Positions 44,169-56,544 of a stretch of 64,000 nt of DNA are shown here, in pieces. The translations under genes and the position numbers were made by a program. Position 1 is the first letter of the stretch. The number at the start of each line of letters is the position of its first letter. The DNA lies in NCBI RefSeq assembly GCF_019239235.1, contig NZ_JAAZTS010000001.1:186001-250000 (forward strand). Reading direction: 5' to 3'. The notes beneath the pieces were generated by a model. It was not told where the DNA came from. It saw only the letters and a list, made by a program, of their open reading frames with translations, and ran no database searches. Source of the stretch: Caecibacteroides pullorum (lineage in GTDB: Bacteria; Bacteroidota; Bacteroidia; Bacteroidales; Bacteroidaceae).

Positions 44169-46688
44169 ATGAAAACACTTTTGAAATTGGGGATTACGGT
44201 CGGCTTGCTGTTGGCTGCCGTTTTCCCCATACAGGCCGGAATCAACAAGGTGGCAAACGAACCTGATTCTGTTTATTTGTTCTCATATGCGCGTGTCGAT
44301 GGACAGAGTGGATTAAGATTTGCCTGGAGTCCTGATGGAAGGCGCTGGCTTTCTGTGGCAGACGGTTACGACTATGTAAAATGTGATTTTGGCCCTTGGG
44401 GAAGTGAAAAGAAAATGTTCTTTCCTCACTTGATGCAGAATACTTCCGATGGTTTATGGCATTGTATTTGGACGGCCACTCGTAGTGGGAAGGTCTTAGC
44501 CCATGCTGATTCGCCTGATTTGCTGAAGTGGGGGGCGCAAAGTTATTTTACGGAAGAAGAACTGAGTAAGTATGAATTGAAATCAGCTTATCCCACTGAG
44601 GAAACAAGTGTCCTTTTGGATGGGCAACAGGAAAGTGGTTGGATACAGCGAGTTTCTTATAAAACGATAGAGCAGTTGATTCGTTATGCTGATCATAAAA
44701 AATATCGCCAGCGATTGTATGACGAACGTACAGAAGAGGATCCTATACGTTTTGCAGGATTGAAACCGTTGAAGGCGACCATTCAGGTGGATGTTTCTCA
44801 AGGAAAAAGTATCAGTGACCACCTGATAGGCATCTTTTTTGAGGATATCAACTATGCGGCCGATGGTGGGCTGTATGCCGAATTGGTGCAGAACCGTGAT
44901 TTTGAATATTCATCGAAAGACGGTTCGCGTCAAGGTTGGGACAGCAACTATGCTTGGAGTGTGAAAGGTGGGCAAGGCACTTTAACGATTGCAACCGAAC
45001 GTCCGATTCATGAAAACAATCCCCATTATGCCGTACTGGATGTACGGCAGGTAGGGGCGGCCTTGCAGAACGATGGTTATGATGGAATAACGTTGAAGAA
45101 AGGTGAAAAGTATGATTTCGCCTGTTTTGCTCGCATTGCCAGTGAAAGTAAAGGAGGAAAAGTCATAATCAGTCTGCTCGATCAGGAAGGAAACGAAGTG
45201 GCAAAGGCATCGGTAAAGGTTTCTTCAAAAGATTGGAAGCAACTCAAAGCAGTGCTGACCGCACAGGAAGACGTACAGGCTGCCAAACTTTCTCTCCAAC
45301 CGGCAGGAACCGGCACATATCATTTCGACTTGGTTTCACTCTTTCCGCAGAACACATTTAAAGGTCGTAAGAATGGATTACGTGCTGATTTGGCTCAGGC
45401 GTTGGCCGATCTTCATCCTCGTTTTGTCCGTTTTCCGGGCGGATGTGTAGCTCATGGCGACGGCGTAGACAATATTTACGACTGGAAAGGTTCCATTGGC
45501 CCTTTGGAGGCCCGAAAACCTTTGCGCAACTTGTGGGGGTATCATCAGACACGAGGTTTGGGTTACTTTGAGTATTTCCAGTTCTGTGAGGATATAGGTG
45601 CGGAGCCTGTACCAGTATTGGCGGCGGGTGTACCATGTCAGAATTCCGGTACGTGCAGTCATCATTCCAAGGATGAAATAGGTTGCAAAGGACAGCAGGG
45701 AGGAATTCCGATGGAAGAAATGCCTGCTTATATCCAAGATGTGCTCGACTTGATAGAATACGCCAACGGGGATGCCCGTAAGACAGAGTGGGGTAGGAAA
45801 CGTGCAGAAGCTGGACATCCCAAATCTTTCAACTTAAAATACATTGGCATCGGTAATGAGGATCTGATCACCGAGGTATTCGAAGAACGTTTTACGATGA
45901 TTTATAAAGCCGTTCGCGAAAAATATCCTGAGGTGACGGTCATTGGTACGGTTGGACCTTTCTATGAAGGAACCGATTATGACGAAGGATGGAAACTGGC
46001 TACACGCTTGGATGTACCGATGGTGGACGAGCATTATTATGTGGCTCCGGGTTGGTTTATCCACAATCAGGACTATTACGACCGTTATGACCGCAACAAG
46101 TCGAAGGTTTATTTGGGCGAATATGCGGCTCACTTACCGGGGCGTCCCAGTAATCTGGAAACGGCTCTTGCTGAAGCGTTATATCTGACGGCAGTGGAAC
46201 GTAATGCCGATGTGGTGGCCATGACTTCTTACGCACCGTTATTAGCTAAGGAAGGGTATACTCAGTGGCGTCCTGACTTGATTTATTTCAATAATAAGGA
46301 AGTGAAACCGACGGTCGACTATTACACGCAGCAAATGTATGGTCAGAATGCTGGCAATGAATATTTTGCTTCTACGATTACGTTGGATAATGGATTGGAT
46401 GCGGTAAAGAAACGGGTTGGTGTGTCGGTCGTAAAGGACCCGATGACTGGTGACTACATTGTAAAGCTGGTGAATATGCTGCCGGTTGAAGTTTCTTCCA
46501 AGATAGAATTGGAAGGTGTCACGCTTGTGAATCCTACGGCACAGAAGATTGTTTTGGCTGGAAATCCGAAAGATGAAGATGTAACTCCGATAACAGAGGA
46601 TTTTGAAGTGCAGGAACATGGTTTTGATTATACACTACCTTCTTATTCTTTTACTGTAATCCGTATCGGACAAAAAATGGATAAATGA
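44169..46688 (+). CDS. GH51 alpha-L-arabinofuranosidase with extra N-terminal domain
   Basis: 839 aa. A signal peptide ends near residue 23. Residues ~30-190 are not GH51 but look like part of a beta-propeller glycosidase (LRFAWSPDGRRWLSVADGYD, then FFPHLMQNTSDGLWHCIWTA, then HADSPDLLKWG), as in GH43-like or sialidase-like repeats. The GH51 module begins at ~210 (IQVDVSQGKSISDHLIGIFF) with acid/base Glu564 in IGNEDL and nucleophile Glu651 in LGEYAAH, then the C-terminal beta domain. It would release terminal alpha-L-arabinofuranose. The extra domain may bind a glycan; too short to be a full propeller. Confidence 0.87.
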   Translation: MKTLLKLGITVGLLLAAVFPIQAGINKVANEPDSVYLFSYARVDGQSGLRFAWSPDGRRWLSVADGYDYVKCDFGPWGSEKKMFFPHLMQNTSDGLWHCIWTATRSGKVLAHADSPDLLKWGAQSYFTEEELSKYELKSAYPTEETSVLLDGQQESGWIQRVSYKTIEQLIRYADHKKYRQRLYDERTEEDPIRFAGLKPLKATIQVDVSQGKSISDHLIGIFFEDINYAADGGLYAELVQNRDFEYSSKDGSRQGWDSNYAWSVKGGQGTLTIATERPIHENNPHYAVLDVRQVGAALQNDGYDGITLKKGEKYDFACFARIASESKGGKVIISLLDQEGNEVAKASVKVSSKDWKQLKAVLTAQEDVQAAKLSLQPAGTGTYHFDLVSLFPQNTFKGRKNGLRADLAQALADLHPRFVRFPGGCVAHGDGVDNIYDWKGSIGPLEARKPLRNLWGYHQTRGLGYFEYFQFCEDIGAEPVPVLAAGVPCQNSGTCSHHSKDEIGCKGQQGGIPMEEMPAYIQDVLDLIEYANGDARKTEWGRKRAEAGHPKSFNLKYIGIGNEDLITEVFEERFTMIYKAVREKYPEVTVIGTVGPFYEGTDYDEGWKLATRLDVPMVDEHYYVAPGWFIHNQDYYDRYDRNKSKVYLGEYAAHLPGRPSNLETALAEALYLTAVERNADVVAMTSYAPLLAKEGYTQWRPDLIYFNNKEVKPTVDYYTQQMYGQNAGNEYFASTITLDNGLDAVKKRVGVSVVKDPMTGDYIVKLVNMLPVEVSSKIELEGVTLVNPTAQKIVLAGNPKDEDVTPITEDFEVQEHGFDYTLPSYSFTVIRIGQKMDK

Positions 46689-46728
46689 GATAATTTTTTA
46701 TATTTGTACGACTGATTAATAGTTAACC

Positions 46729-48744
46729 ATGAAAAGAACATGTTTATTGGCTGTAGCTGTCCTACTAGTGGGCAGTCTGGCCGCACAGAAAGAAACTTTA
46801 CATTCCGGCTATCCCATTGATCCGGTTCCCTTTACTTCGGTTAAAGTGACCGATAGCTTCTGGGGACAGCGCCTCAAAGCCAGTCGCGAAGTGACTATTC
46901 CGCTGGCTTTCAGTAAATGTGAGGAAACAGGACGTTATGAGAATTTTGTAAGAGCGGCCCATCCCAGTGATGAATATAAAGTAGAAGGTTTCTCGTTTGA
47001 TGATACGGATGTTTATAAGACGATTGAAGGTGCTAGCTACCTCTTGCAAACCTATCCGGACAAGAAACTGGAGAAATATATTGACAGTGTTCTACAGATT
47101 GTAGCTGCTGCTCAGGAGCCCGACGGGTATCTATATACTGCCCGTACCATGAATCCGAAACATCCCCATGACTGGGCTGGCCCGGAACGTTGGACAAAGG
47201 TAGAGGAACTCAGCCATGAGTTCTATAACTTGGGACATATGGTGGAAGGTGCTGTAGCTCATTATCAGGCTACCGGCAAACGTAATTTCTTGGATATTGC
47301 CATTAAGTATGCCGACTGTGTCTGTAAGGCTATTGGCAACGGGCCGGATCAGAAGAAATTAGTCCCGGGGCATCAGATAGCCGAAATGGCCTTAGTACGC
47401 TTTTACCTTGTGACTGGCGACCGTAAATATCTTGACCAAGCAAAGTTTTTCTTGGATGCACGTGGCTATACGAGTCGTAAGGATGCCTATAGCCAGGCTC
47501 ATAAGCCTGTATTGGAACAGGATGAGGCTGTAGGTCATGCAGTACGTGCTACTTACATGTATGCAGGCATGGCGGATGTAGCTGCCATTATAGGCGATTC
47601 CTCTTACATTAAAGCTGTGGATAAGATTTGGGAAAACATTGTTAATAAGAAAATTTACATTACAGGAGGAATTGGTTCACGTCATGCCGGTGAAGCCTTT
47701 GGTGATAATTATGAACTCCCAAATCTTTCGGCCTATAATGAAACATGTGCAGCCATTGGTAATGTGTATGTCAATTACCGCCTGTTTTTATTACACGGTG
47801 ATGCCAAATATTTCGATGTATTGGAGCGTACATTATACAATGGTTTAATTTCTGGGGTCTCTTTGGATGGCGGTTCGTTCTTCTATCCTAATCCGTTGGC
47901 TTCGGCAGGTGGTTATAGCCGTAAACCTTGGTTTGGATGCGCTTGCTGCCCTAGTAATATCAGTCGTTTCATACCATCCTTACCTGGATATGTCTATGCC
48001 GTAAAGGATGATCACGTGTACGTTAATCTTTATATGGGCAATCGTGGTGAATTGAAGGTTAATAACAAGAAGATTGTGCTTGAGCAGGAAACATCTTATC
48101 CTTGGAACGGTGATATCCGTATCCGGGTGGTGAAGGGAACGCTACCGTTTACGATGAATCTTCGTATACCGGGTTGGGTACGCAATGAAGTGCTTCCGGG
48201 AGATTTATATCGTTATGATGACGAACAAAAGCTTGGCTATACGGTAACGGTCAATGGAGAAGCTGTAGAAGGGGAACTTCAGAAAGGCTATTTGCAGATT
48301 GAACGCAAATGGAAAAAAGGAGATGTGGTAGAAGTACATTTTGATATGCAACCTCGTGTTGTCAGAGCTAATGAAAAAGTTGCGGCTGATCGTGGACGGG
48401 TAGCTGTAGAATGTGGCCCGATTGTGTATTGTGCAGAATGGCCGGACAATGATTTTAATGTGCATAATATCCTGCTAAATCAGCATCCTTCTTTTCAAGT
48501 GGTAAACAATCCGGATCTGTTGTATGGTATTTGTGAGATTACCACCGATGCGCAAGCTCTCAGTTATGATGCAGCAGGTAGGTTGGTTGTGAAAGATGTC
48601 AAATTGACTCTGATTCCTTATTATGCATGGGCACATCGGGGAGAAGGAGATATGGAAGTATGGCTTCCTATTGAAGTTGGCGCTTCGTCGGCGCAGCCAC
48701 AGAAGGTGGTAGAACAGGAAGATAATGGATTTTTTAATCATTAA
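46729..48744 (+). CDS. GH127 beta-L-arabinofuranosidase
   Basis: 671 aa, signal peptide ending near LAAQK. The alpha/alpha-barrel carries the Zn-thiolate active site of GH127: Glu338 and Cys340 in ETCAAIGN, then Cys404, Cys406 and Cys407 in GCACCPSN, where one of the two last Cys is the nucleophile in the Bifidobacterium enzyme. C-terminal beta domains follow (MNLRIPGWVRN, then RGRVAVECGPIVYCAEW). It removes beta-L-arabinofuranose, found in plant extensins and rhamnogalacturonan-type side chains. Its placement between two GH51 genes suits a system that clears both anomers. Confidence 0.9.
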   Translation: MKRTCLLAVAVLLVGSLAAQKETLHSGYPIDPVPFTSVKVTDSFWGQRLKASREVTIPLAFSKCEETGRYENFVRAAHPSDEYKVEGFSFDDTDVYKTIEGASYLLQTYPDKKLEKYIDSVLQIVAAAQEPDGYLYTARTMNPKHPHDWAGPERWTKVEELSHEFYNLGHMVEGAVAHYQATGKRNFLDIAIKYADCVCKAIGNGPDQKKLVPGHQIAEMALVRFYLVTGDRKYLDQAKFFLDARGYTSRKDAYSQAHKPVLEQDEAVGHAVRATYMYAGMADVAAIIGDSSYIKAVDKIWENIVNKKIYITGGIGSRHAGEAFGDNYELPNLSAYNETCAAIGNVYVNYRLFLLHGDAKYFDVLERTLYNGLISGVSLDGGSFFYPNPLASAGGYSRKPWFGCACCPSNISRFIPSLPGYVYAVKDDHVYVNLYMGNRGELKVNNKKIVLEQETSYPWNGDIRIRVVKGTLPFTMNLRIPGWVRNEVLPGDLYRYDDEQKLGYTVTVNGEAVEGELQKGYLQIERKWKKGDVVEVHFDMQPRVVRANEKVAADRGRVAVECGPIVYCAEWPDNDFNVHNILLNQHPSFQVVNNPDLLYGICEITTDAQALSYDAAGRLVVKDVKLTLIPYYAWAHRGEGDMEVWLPIEVGASSAQPQKVVEQEDNGFFNH

Positions 48745-48756
48745 ATATATTTATAT

Positions 48757-50694
48757 ATGAAGAAAATAACGACAATTTTGGCCTTGTCTCTTGCGATGGG
48801 CCTGCAAGCACAACAACATGTGATGACTGTCGATGTTGCAAAGCCGACAGCCAAGATACAGCCTACGATGTATGGCATTTTCTTTGAAGATATCAATTTT
48901 GGTGCGGATGGTGGCTTATATGCTGAATTGGTGAAAAATCGTTCGTTTGAGTTTCCTCAACCTTTTGTAGGATGGGTTCCTTTTGGTAATGTGACAATCC
49001 AAAGTGAGAATCCCTGCTTTGATCGTAATCCACATTATGTGCGTGTTGTGAATGACGGACGTTTGTTACGTGCGGGTCTCGATAATGAAGGATTTACAGG
49101 TATTGGTTTGAAACAAGGAGAAGAATATCGTTTTTCTGTGTATACCCGTACGCTTGATGCTGGTTCCATGAAGCTTTCAATCGAGTTGGTTCGTGCAGAC
49201 GGTTCCAATCCTTTGAAGAAAGAAATCGAGATAAAAGGTAATGAATGGAAGAAGCAGACGGTTATTTTGAAGTCTCCGTTTACAGATGCCCATGCACGGT
49301 TACGCATCGTGTTGCTGACAAAAGGAACGGTGGATATGGATCATATTTCTTTGTTCCCTGTTAAAACATGGAAAGGACGGGAAAACGGATTGCGTGCCGA
49401 TCTTGCACAAGCCTTGTATGATTTGAATCCCGGTGTTTTCCGTTTCCCAGGAGGTTGTATTATCGAAGGGAACAGCTTGGCTACACGTTATCAGTGGAAA
49501 AATTCAGTTGGTCCAGTAGAAAATCGTCCTTTGAATGAAAATCGTTGGAACTATACTTTTAAGCATAAAGCCTTTCCTGACTATTTCCAGAGTTTAGGTT
49601 TAGGTTTTTATGAATATTTCTTGTTAAGCGAAGATATCGGTGCAGAACCTTTGCCGGTGATTAGCTGTGGACTTTCATGCCAGTACGAAAGCAATGAGAT
49701 CGTTCCTTTGGACGAGCTAGATCCTTATGTACAGGACGCTCTCGATCTGATAGAATTTGCCAATGGTGATGTGAATACGACTTGGGGTAAGGTACGTTCA
49801 GAAATGGGACATCCCGAACCGTTTAATTTAAAAATGATTGCTGTGGGTAACGAGCAGTGGGATAAAGTGTATGTGGAACGTCTGGAAGTGTTTACCAAGG
49901 CTATTCGTGAGAAATATCCGAATATCAAGGTGATCGGATCGTCCGGACCTAGCGCTTCAGGGGATAAGTTTGACTATTTATGGCCTGAAATGAAGCGGGT
50001 AGGAGTGGATTTAGTGGATGAACATTATTACATGGAACCCAAATGGTTTTTGGAGAATGCTAAACGCTACGACAGTTACGACCGTAAAGGACCAAAAGTA
50101 TTTGCCGGTGAATATGCTGCACATGATCACCCGACCGGAAAAGCTAACAACTTGTTTGCAGCTTTGTCTGAGGCTGCTTTCATGACAGGATTAGAACGTA
50201 ATGCCGATGTCGTACATCTGGCAACCTATGCTCCTTTGTTTGCTCACGTAGATGCTTGGCAATGGAATCCAGATCTGATTTGGTATGATAATTTGCGTAT
50301 GATGCGTACACCTAATTATTATGTTCAGCAGATGTATGGTATGAATGCCGGAACAGATGTGCTTCGCCTGCAGATGGATGGAGAACCGGTAGCCGGACAG
50401 GACAGCTTGTATGCAACGGCTGCCTTAGATGCACCTACAGGAGAAATTATTTTGAAACTGGTGAACGTTGGTGCAAAACCTTCTGATGTGAAGATTGATT
50501 TTAATGGATTGAAAAAACGTCAACTTGTATCGGGCAGTTGCATTTACTTGCAAAATGATGATTGGAAAACTGTAAATTCGCTGGAACAGGAAATTTTGGT
50601 TCCTCGTGTTCGTCCAGTTCAAGTGAAAGGCCAATCGATGAATATACAACTTCCTGCACGTTCATTTGGGGTATATCGCCTGCAATTGAATTAA
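48757..50694 (+). CDS. GH51 alpha-L-arabinofuranosidase
   Basis: 645 aa, signal peptide ending near LQAQQ. A typical GH51 module with no N-terminal addition: PTMYGIFFEDINFGADGGLY, acid/base Glu366 in VGNEQW, nucleophile Glu452 in AGEYAAHD, and a C-terminal beta domain. It is clearly related to the GH51 part of the gene two places upstream, so the two came from a duplication or were gathered for different linkages. It lies 12 bp after the GH127 gene, so the two are co-transcribed. Confidence 0.9.
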   Translation: MKKITTILALSLAMGLQAQQHVMTVDVAKPTAKIQPTMYGIFFEDINFGADGGLYAELVKNRSFEFPQPFVGWVPFGNVTIQSENPCFDRNPHYVRVVNDGRLLRAGLDNEGFTGIGLKQGEEYRFSVYTRTLDAGSMKLSIELVRADGSNPLKKEIEIKGNEWKKQTVILKSPFTDAHARLRIVLLTKGTVDMDHISLFPVKTWKGRENGLRADLAQALYDLNPGVFRFPGGCIIEGNSLATRYQWKNSVGPVENRPLNENRWNYTFKHKAFPDYFQSLGLGFYEYFLLSEDIGAEPLPVISCGLSCQYESNEIVPLDELDPYVQDALDLIEFANGDVNTTWGKVRSEMGHPEPFNLKMIAVGNEQWDKVYVERLEVFTKAIREKYPNIKVIGSSGPSASGDKFDYLWPEMKRVGVDLVDEHYYMEPKWFLENAKRYDSYDRKGPKVFAGEYAAHDHPTGKANNLFAALSEAAFMTGLERNADVVHLATYAPLFAHVDAWQWNPDLIWYDNLRMMRTPNYYVQQMYGMNAGTDVLRLQMDGEPVAGQDSLYATAALDAPTGEIILKLVNVGAKPSDVKIDFNGLKKRQLVSGSCIYLQNDDWKTVNSLEQEILVPRVRPVQVKGQSMNIQLPARSFGVYRLQLN

Positions 50695-50745
50695 TTTTGT
50701 ATCATATTTGAAATATATTTCATCTGATTATATTTTCATTTCTCC

Positions 50746-50753
50746 TATCTTTG
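50746..50753 (+). promoter_or_regulatory. Promoter -7 box of the GH2 gene
   Basis: TATCTTTG. The expected -33 position has TCTG instead of TTTG. This separates the GH2 gene from the four glycosidase genes upstream as its own or an additional unit. Confidence 0.65.
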
Positions 50754-53908
<3,155 letters not shown>

Positions 53909-53939
53909 TGATTTTTTAACTTACTGATAGAACTAAAAA

Positions 53940-53972
53940 GCCGGATATTTATACTTGATATCCGGCTTTTTT
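53940..53972. terminator. Strong terminator after the glycosidase cluster
   Basis: GCCGGATAT and ATATCCGGC form a 9-bp stem with A-run before and six T after, a classical intrinsic terminator separating the glycosidase genes from the EF-G2 gene. Confidence 0.9.
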
Positions 53973-54110
53973 AGTGTGTATGCTGCACAACATAGTTTAG
54001 TAACATTCTAAACTTCGTTGTTTTTTCTGTAATTAATTTCTAATTTGCGCCTCACAAAAAATAAGGGCGTGCACATGCATGCTGAGTATTCACATTAAAT
54101 CTTATATATC

Positions 54111-56267
54111 ATGAAAGTATATCAGACGAATGAAATCAAAAACATTGCTCTTCTTGGCAATGACGGCTCGGGTAAAACCACTCTCACAGAAGCGCTGCTC
54201 TATGAGAGTGGTATTATAAAACGTCGCGGAAGAATTACCGCCAAGAATACAGTCAGCGATTACTTTCCGGTGGAGCAGGAATATGGCTATTCTGTGTTTT
54301 CCACCGTTTTCCATGTAGAGTGGAATGGCAAGAAATTGAATATTATCGACTGTCCGGGAAGTGACGACTTCGTAGGTGCAGCTATGACGGCGCTCAATGT
54401 AACAGATACTGCTGTCTTGTTGTTGAATGGGCAATATGGTCCTGAAGTAGGTACCCAAAATCATTTCCGTTATACTGAAAAATTGGGTAAACCGGTTATC
54501 TTCCTGGTGAATCAGCTTGATAATGAGAAGTGCGATTACGATATGATACTTGAGCAGTTGAAGGCGATTTATGGCTCAAAAGTTGTTCCGGTACAATATC
54601 CGTTGGCTACAGGTCCAAACTTCAATTCATTGATCGATGTGCTGCTGATGAAGAAATATTCATGGGGACCCGAGGGAGGTGCGCCTACTATTGAAGATAT
54701 TCCTGCTGAAGAGATGGAAAAAGCAACCGAATGGCATAAGGCTTTGGTTGAGGCTGCTGCTGAACACGATGAAGGGCTGATGGAGAAATTCTTTGAACAA
54801 GAGTCATTGACCGAAGACGAAATGCGTGAAGGTATCCGTAAAGGTTTGGCGTGTCGTGGTATGTTCCCGGTATTTTGTGTGTGTGCAGGTAAGGATATGG
54901 GTGTTCGTCGTCTGATGGAATTTTTAGGTAATGTTGTGCCTTTTGTTGATGAAATGCCTCCTGTACATAATACACGTGGTGAAGTGGTTAAGCCAGATGC
55001 AGATGGTCCTGCTTCTCTTTATTTCTTTAAGACTGCTGTTGAACCGCACATTGGTGATGTGCAGTACTTTAAGGTGATGAGTGGCAAAGTGCACGAAGGT
55101 GATGATTTTGCGAATGCCGATCGTGGTTCCAAGGAACGCATTGCTCAGATTTATGCTTGTGCGGGAGCCAACCGTATCAAGGTAGAAGAAATGGTGGCTG
55201 GTGATATTGGCTGTACTGTGAAGTTGAAAGATGTTCATACCGGTAATACGTTGAATGGTAAGGGAGCTGAAAACCGCTTCAATTTTATAAAATATCCGAA
55301 CTCAAAATATTCACGTGCCATCAAACCTGTAAACGAAGCCGATACGGAAAAGATGATGGCCATCTTGAATCGTATGCACGAAGAAGATCCAACGTGGATC
55401 ATCGATCAGTCAAAAGAATTGCGTCAAACTATTGTTCATGGACAGGGTGAATTCCATTTGCGTACATTGAAATGGCGTTTAGAGAACAACGAAAAACTTC
55501 AGATTAAGTTTGAAGAGCCTCGTATTCCTTATCGTGAAACTATTACCAAGGCTGCCCGTGCTGACTACCGCCATAAGAAACAGTCGGGTGGTGCAGGACA
55601 GTTTGGTGAGGTTCATCTGATTGTGGAGCCTTATTACGAAGGGATGCCGGCTCCTGATACCTATAAATTCAATGGACAGGAATTTAAAATGAATGTAAAG
55701 GGCACGGAAGAAATTCCTTTGGAATGGGGCGGTAAGCTGGTGTTTGTCAACTGTGTGGTTGGTGGAGCCATTGATGCTCGTTTCATGCCTGCTATCTTGA
55801 AAGGTGTGATGTCTCGTATGGAACAGGGACCTCTTACCGGTTCGTATGCCCGTGATGTACGTGTTATTGTTTATGACGGTAAGATGCACCCCGTAGATTC
55901 TAATGAAATTTCCTTTATGCTTGCCGGACGAAATGCCTTTAGCGAAGCATTTAAGAATGCAGGGCCGAAGATTTTGGAACCTATTTATGATGTAGAAGTT
56001 TTTGTTCCTTCTGATAAGATGGGTGATGTGATGAGTGATCTGCAAGGACGTCGTGCTATGATTATGGGTATGAGCAGTGAAGCCGGTTACGAAAAACTGA
56101 TTGCCAAGGTTCCTTTGAAAGAAATGTCTTCTTATTCGACGGCATTGAGTTCTTTGACGGGAGGCCGTGCATCGTTTATTATGAAATTTGCAAGTTATGA
56201 ACTTGTTCCGGGTGATGTTCAGGATAAGTTGATTAAGGAATTTGAAGCCAAACAGGCTGAAGAATAA
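54111..56267 (+). CDS. fusA2: EF-G2, elongation factor G paralog
   Basis: 718 aa with all five EF-G domains and the C-terminal domain V (LSSLTGGRASFIMKFASYEL). The G domain has drifted at key points: P-loop GNDGSGKTT in place of the usual AHIDAGKTT, switch II DCPGSDDF with Ser84 where EF-G has the catalytic His, and NQLD instead of NKMD. From established work on Bacteroides, the EF-G2 paralog supports slow, GTP-sparing translocation during carbon starvation and lacks GTPase activity; the Ser84 change seen here agrees. It stands alone with its own terminator. Confidence 0.9.
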   Translation: MKVYQTNEIKNIALLGNDGSGKTTLTEALLYESGIIKRRGRITAKNTVSDYFPVEQEYGYSVFSTVFHVEWNGKKLNIIDCPGSDDFVGAAMTALNVTDTAVLLLNGQYGPEVGTQNHFRYTEKLGKPVIFLVNQLDNEKCDYDMILEQLKAIYGSKVVPVQYPLATGPNFNSLIDVLLMKKYSWGPEGGAPTIEDIPAEEMEKATEWHKALVEAAAEHDEGLMEKFFEQESLTEDEMREGIRKGLACRGMFPVFCVCAGKDMGVRRLMEFLGNVVPFVDEMPPVHNTRGEVVKPDADGPASLYFFKTAVEPHIGDVQYFKVMSGKVHEGDDFANADRGSKERIAQIYACAGANRIKVEEMVAGDIGCTVKLKDVHTGNTLNGKGAENRFNFIKYPNSKYSRAIKPVNEADTEKMMAILNRMHEEDPTWIIDQSKELRQTIVHGQGEFHLRTLKWRLENNEKLQIKFEEPRIPYRETITKAARADYRHKKQSGGAGQFGEVHLIVEPYYEGMPAPDTYKFNGQEFKMNVKGTEEIPLEWGGKLVFVNCVVGGAIDARFMPAILKGVMSRMEQGPLTGSYARDVRVIVYDGKMHPVDSNEISFMLAGRNAFSEAFKNAGPKILEPIYDVEVFVPSDKMGDVMSDLQGRRAMIMGMSSEAGYEKLIAKVPLKEMSSYSTALSSLTGGRASFIMKFASYELVPGDVQDKLIKEFEAKQAEE

Positions 56268-56301
56268 CGCAACTTCATTTCATCTGTTTTTTATAATTGT
56301 T

Positions 56302-56341
56302 AAAACCGCCAATCTTTTTAACGAAAGAAAGGCGGTTTTTT
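56302..56341 (+). terminator. Terminator after the EF-G2 gene
   Basis: AAAACCGCC and GGCGGTTTT form the stem, 20-base loop, followed by a T-run. Confidence 0.85.
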
Positions 56342-56531
56342 ATTGCTTTCTCATTAATAAGTTTGATGGAAATGGCTGTCATTATTAATTTTTTATTAAT
56401 TTTGCAAACAAGGCAGGACCTTGTTTTGTTATAGTTCCGATAATGGAACCTAAATAGCTTCAATCGGTTAATTTGTTATTTCATACGGGTTAAAACTGGT
56501 TAATGGGTTAGGAGTGTTAATTAGGGACTGT

Positions 56532-56539
56532 TAATTTTG
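56532..56539 (+). promoter_or_regulatory. Promoter -7 box of rprX with almost no leader
   Basis: TAATTTTG ends 5 bp before the ATG at 56545. With normal spacing, transcription would begin at about the start codon itself. Confidence 0.5.
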
Positions 56540-56544
56540 TGGCT

